A DNA stretch of 64,000 nt, from positions 23,288-87,287 of the forward strand of contig JBBRNO010000013.1 in assembly GCA_038230275.1 (NCBI GenBank). Direction: 5' to 3'. The notes below the pieces were generated by a model that worked only from the letters and a program-made list of their open reading frames with translations, ran no database searches and was not told the DNA's origin. Positions within the stretch are counted from its first letter, which is position 1. The number at the start of each line of letters is the position of its first letter. The translations under genes were made by a program, and so were the position numbers. The DNA is from JANXXV01 sp038230275. GTDB taxonomy: Bacteria; Acidobacteriota; Terriglobia; Bryobacterales; Bryobacteraceae. Positions 59,764 to 64,000 of this stretch are shown in pieces.

Positions 59764-61659
59764 GGGATGGCCGTCATCATGTTCCGCATTCTGCTCGGCA
59801 GCGGAAAATCCGGCAGCGACGCTCAGTTTCCTAAGCGTCGAGCTCTTCTTTTCCTGGTGAGCCTCCATCCGGCACATGATGTCTCCAAGTGTCTTTACCG
59901 CTTCCAGCACGTAAGGCCCTTTATTGAGCATGACGCATTCGGCGCGCTCTCCCATCGCAGCGTCGGTAATCTCCGAGCGCGACGGGATGCCGGACTTCGC
60001 CAGCGACTCCAGAACTTGCGTGGCCCAGATCACCGGCACGTGAGCGGCCTCCGAGATCCACAGGATTTCTTCCTGTATTTCCGCCATCCTCTCGAATCCG
60101 CACTCAATCGCGAGGTCTCCCCGCGCGATCATAACGCCGGCGCCGCGTCTCCTCATCGCCTCCAGAAGAAGCCGAGGAAGATTCTCGAATCCTTGGCGTG
60201 TTTCGATCTTTAACACGATCCCCAGATCTGTTGCGTTTAATTCAGCCAGCCGGGCGTGCAGATTGCGGACGTCCTCTTCGGTGCGGACGAACGAGGAGCC
60301 CAGGATATCCGCATGTGTCGCAATGAATTGCAGATTTCCCAGGTCTTCCTCCGTCAGGGAGGCCACTTTCAAGTCGGACTCCGGGACGTTGATACCCTTC
60401 TCCGCGCCGAGCTTGCCTCCGCCTGCCCGCGCGTGTGTGATCTCGACGCGGACCTGATCCGGCTCGACCGCCGAGATGCTCCCGCCGATCATTCCATCAT
60501 CCAGCCAGACCGGCTCTCCAGGCTGGACGCAAGTGAAGAATTCGGGGAGAGTGACTCCGATCCGAGCGGGACTGACCAAATGACCATCCTTGCCGAACTC
60601 AGCGGGCCGCCCCGGCTCCAGCGAGCGGGTCAGGATCAGTGTGTCGCCCTGCTTCAACACCAGCGACTGCGGCTGTGGCGGCAATACGCCGACCCGTGTG
60701 CTCCGGAGCTGATGTTTCACTCTCGCCGTGAGCACCGTTCCCTGTGTCACGTAAGCGGTCTGGCCGCATTCGGCCCAACGGCTCTTGCCGGCGGCCTCGC
60801 AAACCCTCATCGACCGTTTAGAGCCCCGGGCATCCGTCAGTCGAATCTCGATGCTGGGATCGAGAGTGGACAGAAAGCGTCCGGGCACAAGAAGGCAGGC
60901 ACTCGCGTGGCCGGAAGGGGTCTCGGGATGAGCGGCGGGTGTCAGCCAGATGCGGGCCGGAACCTCCACCCGGCCGAAAGCGTCTCGCTGCGGCCGCCAT
61001 TTCACAACGGCGGCACCCGCCTTGATCGAGCCCGTGCGCAACTTTGGTCCCGCGACGTCCATCTCGACCTTGCAACGCTTTCCTGTCTCTTGTTCGGCTT
61101 GTCGAAGATTGCGGATCATACCGGACCAGGCTTCCTGTCCATCGTGCGCGCAATTGATGCGCATACAGTCCATGCCGCTTACCACGAGGTCGCGAACCAG
61201 TTCGTAGCAGGTGGCCGCTTCCGAAGGCATCGTAACCATAATACGGACTCTCCGGTTTTGGGGAGCCGCCCCCAGCAATATCTCCGTGTTTTGCTCCAGC
61301 AACCGCCGGCCCTCTGCGCGCTCGGACGAAGAGTCCGACACGGGGCCGCCAAGCGAATCGGTGGGGTTCAGCCGGGAGAGAACGTCTATCACAGTCGTCA
61401 CCGCGCTCAACACATGCGCTTCGGTGCGCCCCAGGGACGAGAGCCCAAGCGCGGCAAGCCGTTCCTGCAAATCTCGAATGTCGTGCCGCCGCAGCGCGAG
61501 GTAGTGGAGCAGATTGCGGGCGCTGGCCTGATTGTTTTCATGGATGTGGCCGATCAAAGAAAGATTCTCGGTCACCAGATTCAGCATCTCTGAGTGGATC
61601 TGATCAAGATCATGGATCAACTGCGGAATTTGAAGATTGTGCGGACTGGTTCTGACCAT
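59761..61659 (-). CDS. pyruvate-kinase-like protein with N-terminal extension and no C-terminal domain
   Basis: A 632-residue protein. Residues about 165-590 match the pyruvate kinase barrel and an enlarged inserted domain: RIMVTMPSEAATCYELVRDLV, KVEMDVAGPKLRTG, IVLKIETRQGFENLP, VMIARGDLAIECG and WATQVLESLAKSG. The first 160 residues are a helical extension not seen in standard enzymes, and the allosteric C-terminal domain is absent. The substrate-site changes make phosphoenolpyruvate-to-pyruvate activity uncertain. The start at ATG 61659 follows a GGGGAG site; the frame is open to 61782. Confidence 0.78.
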   Translation of the reverse strand: MVRTSPHNLQIPQLIHDLDQIHSEMLNLVTENLSLIGHIHENNQASARNLLHYLALRRHDIRDLQERLAALGLSSLGRTEAHVLSAVTTVIDVLSRLNPTDSLGGPVSDSSSERAEGRRLLEQNTEILLGAAPQNRRVRIMVTMPSEAATCYELVRDLVVSGMDCMRINCAHDGQEAWSGMIRNLRQAEQETGKRCKVEMDVAGPKLRTGSIKAGAAVVKWRPQRDAFGRVEVPARIWLTPAAHPETPSGHASACLLVPGRFLSTLDPSIEIRLTDARGSKRSMRVCEAAGKSRWAECGQTAYVTQGTVLTARVKHQLRSTRVGVLPPQPQSLVLKQGDTLILTRSLEPGRPAEFGKDGHLVSPARIGVTLPEFFTCVQPGEPVWLDDGMIGGSISAVEPDQVRVEITHARAGGGKLGAEKGINVPESDLKVASLTEEDLGNLQFIATHADILGSSFVRTEEDVRNLHARLAELNATDLGIVLKIETRQGFENLPRLLLEAMRRRGAGVMIARGDLAIECGFERMAEIQEEILWISEAAHVPVIWATQVLESLAKSGIPSRSEITDAAMGERAECVMLNKGPYVLEAVKTLGDIMCRMEAHQEKKSSTLRKLSVAAGFSAAEQNAEHDDGHP

Positions 61660-61793
61660 AGTGAGCGAACTCCCCAAATAGCCTCGGCAGGTTCCCATTT
61701 GGGATGGGGGCTTTACCAGATCTCCCGCGAGCGTGTGCGATTGTCGCCCGGGGGGAGTTCCAGGTGCGGATGGGGTGCACAAGTGGGGACGCC

Positions 61794-62006
61794 TCAGATG
61801 TCGTAATCGAGATGCCGCAGAGCGTCCTTGTATGCTTCGTTCGCGACCGACGCCTGATCCTGCGCTTCCTGTGCCTTAAATCTTACTTGCTCCCAACGCT
61901 CCCAGGCCGTAATCGAGTGATCCGGGGTTGCCAGACCTTCTTCTTCGCGAATGGCGGCGCCCCATCGATCAACCGCCTCGTTGTAAAGCTCCTGCAAACG
62001 ATTCAA
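61794..62006 (-). CDS. small helical protein of unknown function
   Basis: A 70-residue, helical, highly charged protein (LYNEAVDRWGAAIREEEGL, WEQVRFKAQEAQDQASVANEAYKDAL) with a TTG start at 62006. A PHO-box-like array and a possible -10 hexamer (TAGGAT, 62034-62039) lie 30-75 bp upstream, which supports expression. It precedes the pyruvate-kinase-like gene on the same strand. It could be a coiled-coil regulator; not recognised. Confidence 0.58.
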   Translation of the reverse strand: MNRLQELYNEAVDRWGAAIREEEGLATPDHSITAWERWEQVRFKAQEAQDQASVANEAYKDALRHLDYDI

Positions 62007-62048
62007 TTCCGAACGGTCACCCAGCCTTCTTCCATCCTAGGCCTGCAG

Positions 62049-62081
62049 GATGTCAGCTTGATGTCAGCTTGATGTCTGCTT
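62049..62081 (-). promoter_or_regulatory. three 11-bp direct repeats, PHO-box-like
   Basis: GATGTCAGCTT is repeated twice exactly (62049-62059, 62060-62070) and once with one change (62071-62081). Read on the minus strand this is CTGACAT-CAAG-CTGACAT, the 7-4-7 layout of PhoB/OmpR-family binding sites (classical PHO box CTGTCAT-N4-CTGTCAT). The array overlaps the -35 position relative to a TAGGAT -10 (62034-62039), as in PhoB-activated promoters. The rest of the 62007-62238 gap shows nothing I can support. Confidence 0.55.
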
Positions 62082-62238
62082 CGTTCGCGCCCTGGTGTGA
62101 GCGGGAGAAAGAGCGCCCGGTTAGCTTCGAGGCTAAATCCATAGCAATTACTTAAGCACAAAACGGATCTGTGGCTGATCTCGCCATACTCCGCGGGCGG
62201 CGCACCCGTGATGATTCGCCGTAGTTAAAAGTCGTACT

Positions 62239-63999
62239 TCAAAAAATGAAACCGATCTGCGCCTGATACGACCGCGGCGTCACAAAGTGTGTACCGCTGA
62301 AGGTGGACAGAAAATTGTACAAGACTTCGCTGTTCATGATGTTCACCACCGTTAGGTGCAGTGTTACTCGCGCACCCTCGCTGTGGAGTAAATTATCAGT
62401 TCCGGCAGCGAGATCGAATAAGTGGCGAGGCGCAATCCGTGGTGGATTCGTATCGTCGTTCGCCGTTCCCTCGCTCGGAATGCGCAACCGCGTGGCGTTA
62501 AATCCGGCGGCGCAGGACGTGATCGGATTGCTCACTGTTGCTAGTTGCGAGCCGCAAACTACGCCGATCGCCGCCTGCTGTGCGCCAGTAAGTCCCAGTG
62601 CCGTTGCCTGGTCCGGAACGGCGCCGGCCACCAGGCCGCTATCGTAGCGCCAGGTAAATGCGCCCCACAGTCCGTTATGCGGGCGCTGATAACGAAGGTT
62701 CGTGGTTTGCTGGAAAGCCTGATCGTGGTCGATGCGGAACACCGGATTATCCACCGGCGAGTTGAAGAGGAGCCCTCCGTTCTCAGGTCCGAAAAACCGC
62801 GCGCGTGTGTGCCCCATGGTGGTGAATGCCTGGAAGCCATGAAGATTTGGCGTGCTCAGGCGCAGGGAAATGCCGTCGATCTTCGATTTGCGCCACGAAA
62901 TGGGAAACGCGACTGGCGTGTTCAGCAAGACATCGAAGTCGTATGCATTGTCAGTGAACTTGAGGAAGTAATCCGCATCCAGCAGCAGAATCTTGTGCAC
63001 CGCTTGTTGAAATCCAACGTTGTATTGGTTCCGATGTCCCGGCTGCAACGGTTTCACGGCCTGTGACCCGAACGCGCCCGAACCGGACAGTAGCAAATTT
63101 TCGTTGTACGGCGATTCCATTGTGCGCGAATAGCCCGCCCGCAGCACCGTGTTCGTCGGCTTGAAAAGATACGACGCGCCGATGCGTGGTTGCAGGCTGG
63201 TATCTTTGCTCAGCCCGCTATACCGGTCTAGCCGCAGCCCCAGGCTCAACGTGAGGCCGCCGGCGGTAATGGAATCCTGGACGAAGGCCGCGAACTGGTT
63301 GATATTCCCGCGGTCGTTGAAATGGAACAGCGCGCCGCCGCGGGTCAGGTCGAAAGGAACCAGCCCCGGCAACAGATCTGGATTAACAACGAATCCCTGG
63401 CCCGCGCAGAGCGCCGGATTCGTAATCGACGGCAGCCCCTGCGGCGTCCCCGATTGATCCAGGCACACTGCGTTGAACGAGGGGTCGGTCAGGGCCGTGC
63501 TGAAACTTTCCTTCAACCTGGTTTGCATGATCTGCGCGCCGAACTTGATGTTGTGACGGCCGCGCACATGGGAGACATCGCTCTTCACTCCATAGTTGGT
63601 CAAGCGGCGGTCTTGATTGATGGTGGCCGGTGTATCATCGAAAGGGTCGCGGCTGGAATAGTAGTGGACGTTGTCCTGGCGAACAAATGTGTTCACCGTC
63701 AGCAAGGTGGACGGACTAATGGTCCGCTGGTATCCGGGCGCGATATTGAACGTGTTCACCTTCTGTCGCTGATCCTGGTTCGGTTGATCGTACGTGTTTG
63801 GCGTCTGGAACCAGTTGCGGGCTAGAAACAGATTCAGGTGGAGAGAATCTTTCCCGGTGGGCTGATAATCCACGCGGTCGAAAATGGTGGCGTTGTTGCC
63901 CACCGCGTGCACCGGACGGAACTCCGGCGTATCCAAAAAGCGTCCGGATCGGAGGACATTGAACGCCAGGAAATTGCCGAATTTGGCCGAGCCCAGACC
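62239..63999 (-). CDS. TonB-dependent receptor, 5'-truncated by the window
   Basis: The frame runs off the right edge, so only the barrel and part of the plug (about 586 residues) are seen. Typical segments are GDSFHLNLFLARNWFQ-like strands, KFGAQIMQTRLKESF, LSLGLRLDRYSGLSKDTSLQPRIGASYLF, FLKFTDNAYDFD and the C-terminal RSYQAQIGFIF. The style is that of the large CarboxypepD_reg-containing receptors numerous in Acidobacteriota, which are thought to take up oligosaccharides or other large nutrients. The N-terminal regulatory and plug domains are presumably outside the window. Confidence 0.88.
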   Translation of the reverse strand, partial: GLGSAKFGNFLAFNVLRSGRFLDTPEFRPVHAVGNNATIFDRVDYQPTGKDSLHLNLFLARNWFQTPNTYDQPNQDQRQKVNTFNIAPGYQRTISPSTLLTVNTFVRQDNVHYYSSRDPFDDTPATINQDRRLTNYGVKSDVSHVRGRHNIKFGAQIMQTRLKESFSTALTDPSFNAVCLDQSGTPQGLPSITNPALCAGQGFVVNPDLLPGLVPFDLTRGGALFHFNDRGNINQFAAFVQDSITAGGLTLSLGLRLDRYSGLSKDTSLQPRIGASYLFKPTNTVLRAGYSRTMESPYNENLLLSGSGAFGSQAVKPLQPGHRNQYNVGFQQAVHKILLLDADYFLKFTDNAYDFDVLLNTPVAFPISWRKSKIDGISLRLSTPNLHGFQAFTTMGHTRARFFGPENGGLLFNSPVDNPVFRIDHDQAFQQTTNLRYQRPHNGLWGAFTWRYDSGLVAGAVPDQATALGLTGAQQAAIGVVCGSQLATVSNPITSCAAGFNATRLRIPSEGTANDDTNPPRIAPRHLFDLAAGTDNLLHSEGARVTLHLTVVNIMNSEVLYNFLSTFSGTHFVTPRSYQAQIGFIF

Positions 64000-64000
64000 C

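Noticed and set aside
60256..61593. 445-codon open frame on the plus strand
   Set aside because: It lies fully antisense to the pyruvate-kinase-like gene, has low-complexity Arg/Gln-rich composition and no family features; a shadow of a GC-rich gene.

Overview
The window is bacterial chromosomal DNA of moderate-to-high GC content. The gene families fit an Acidobacteriota genome, most likely of the Bryobacterales/Solibacter type: TonB-dependent receptors, a Tat-exported sulfatase, a heparinase-like protein, an ECF sigma/anti-sigma/DUF3106 set, FAH-type sugar-acid dehydratase with semialdehyde dehydrogenase, and many lineage-specific exported proteins. This assignment is inference; there is no rRNA or marker gene to confirm it. 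Coding density is high, with many 1-4 bp stop/start overlaps. Both ends are cut inside genes.

Layout. 1-3.0 kb: heptose-phosphate cluster (conserved hypothetical, PfkB kinase, ROK kinase, gmhA), every junction an ATGA overlap. 3.0-8.7 kb (minus): M16 peptidase, TPM protein, nucleotidyltransferase, LemA, aldehyde dehydrogenase and FAH-type dehydratase in one run. 8.7-14.1 kb: rlmN, CoA transferase, phosphotransferase, and a recX / 57-codon small gene / exported protein group. 14.2-19.7 kb (plus): five closely spaced genes (YtxH, DUF948-like, CpsB-type phosphatase, M1 peptidase, PLP decarboxylase). 19.7-23.3 kb (minus): ArsR regulator, PAP2 phosphatase, exported protein, sulfatase. 23.3-23.8 kb: a gap with signals for a minus-strand RNA. 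23.8-30.3 kb: heparinase-like protein, DUF433/DUF5615 pair, zinc-ribbon protein, sorbitol-type dehydrogenase, adenylate kinase, PilZ protein, VIT1-like transporter, small proteins. 30.4-36.7 kb (minus): glycosyltransferase-acetyltransferase fusion, MFS transporter, TPR protein, purple-acid-type phosphatase.

36.8-41.5 kb (plus): MerA-like flavoprotein, then a membrane-stress module of XRE regulator, His-rich membrane protein, flotillin and PspA, with a near-consensus promoter and a 21-bp-period repeat in front. 41.5-49 kb: exported protein, decayed chemoreceptor, alginate-export-type porin, TonB receptor, DUF697-like protein, PD-(D/E)XK-like protein. 49-55 kb (plus): YggS, glycosyltransferase, CocE/NonD hydrolase, then a purine-nucleoside pair (NUP family and adenosine deaminase) in which both genes carry one in-frame TAG. 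55-59.7 kb: two tandem tRNA-Cys genes, then a minus run read as thpR, plsY, gpsA, ECF sigma, anti-sigma, DUF3106 and a DksA-type gene; then tRNA-Val. 59.7-64 kb: pyruvate-kinase-like protein, a small protein behind a PHO-box-like array, and a TonB receptor cut by the window edge.

Most genes are ordinary housekeeping or lineage genes. The best candidates for something new are the doubly amber-interrupted purine pair, the overlooked 57-codon gene after recX, the flotillin/PspA module with its His-rich partner and operator, the putative RNA at 23.3-23.7 kb, the glycosyltransferase-RimI fusion, and the PHO-box-like array at 62 kb.
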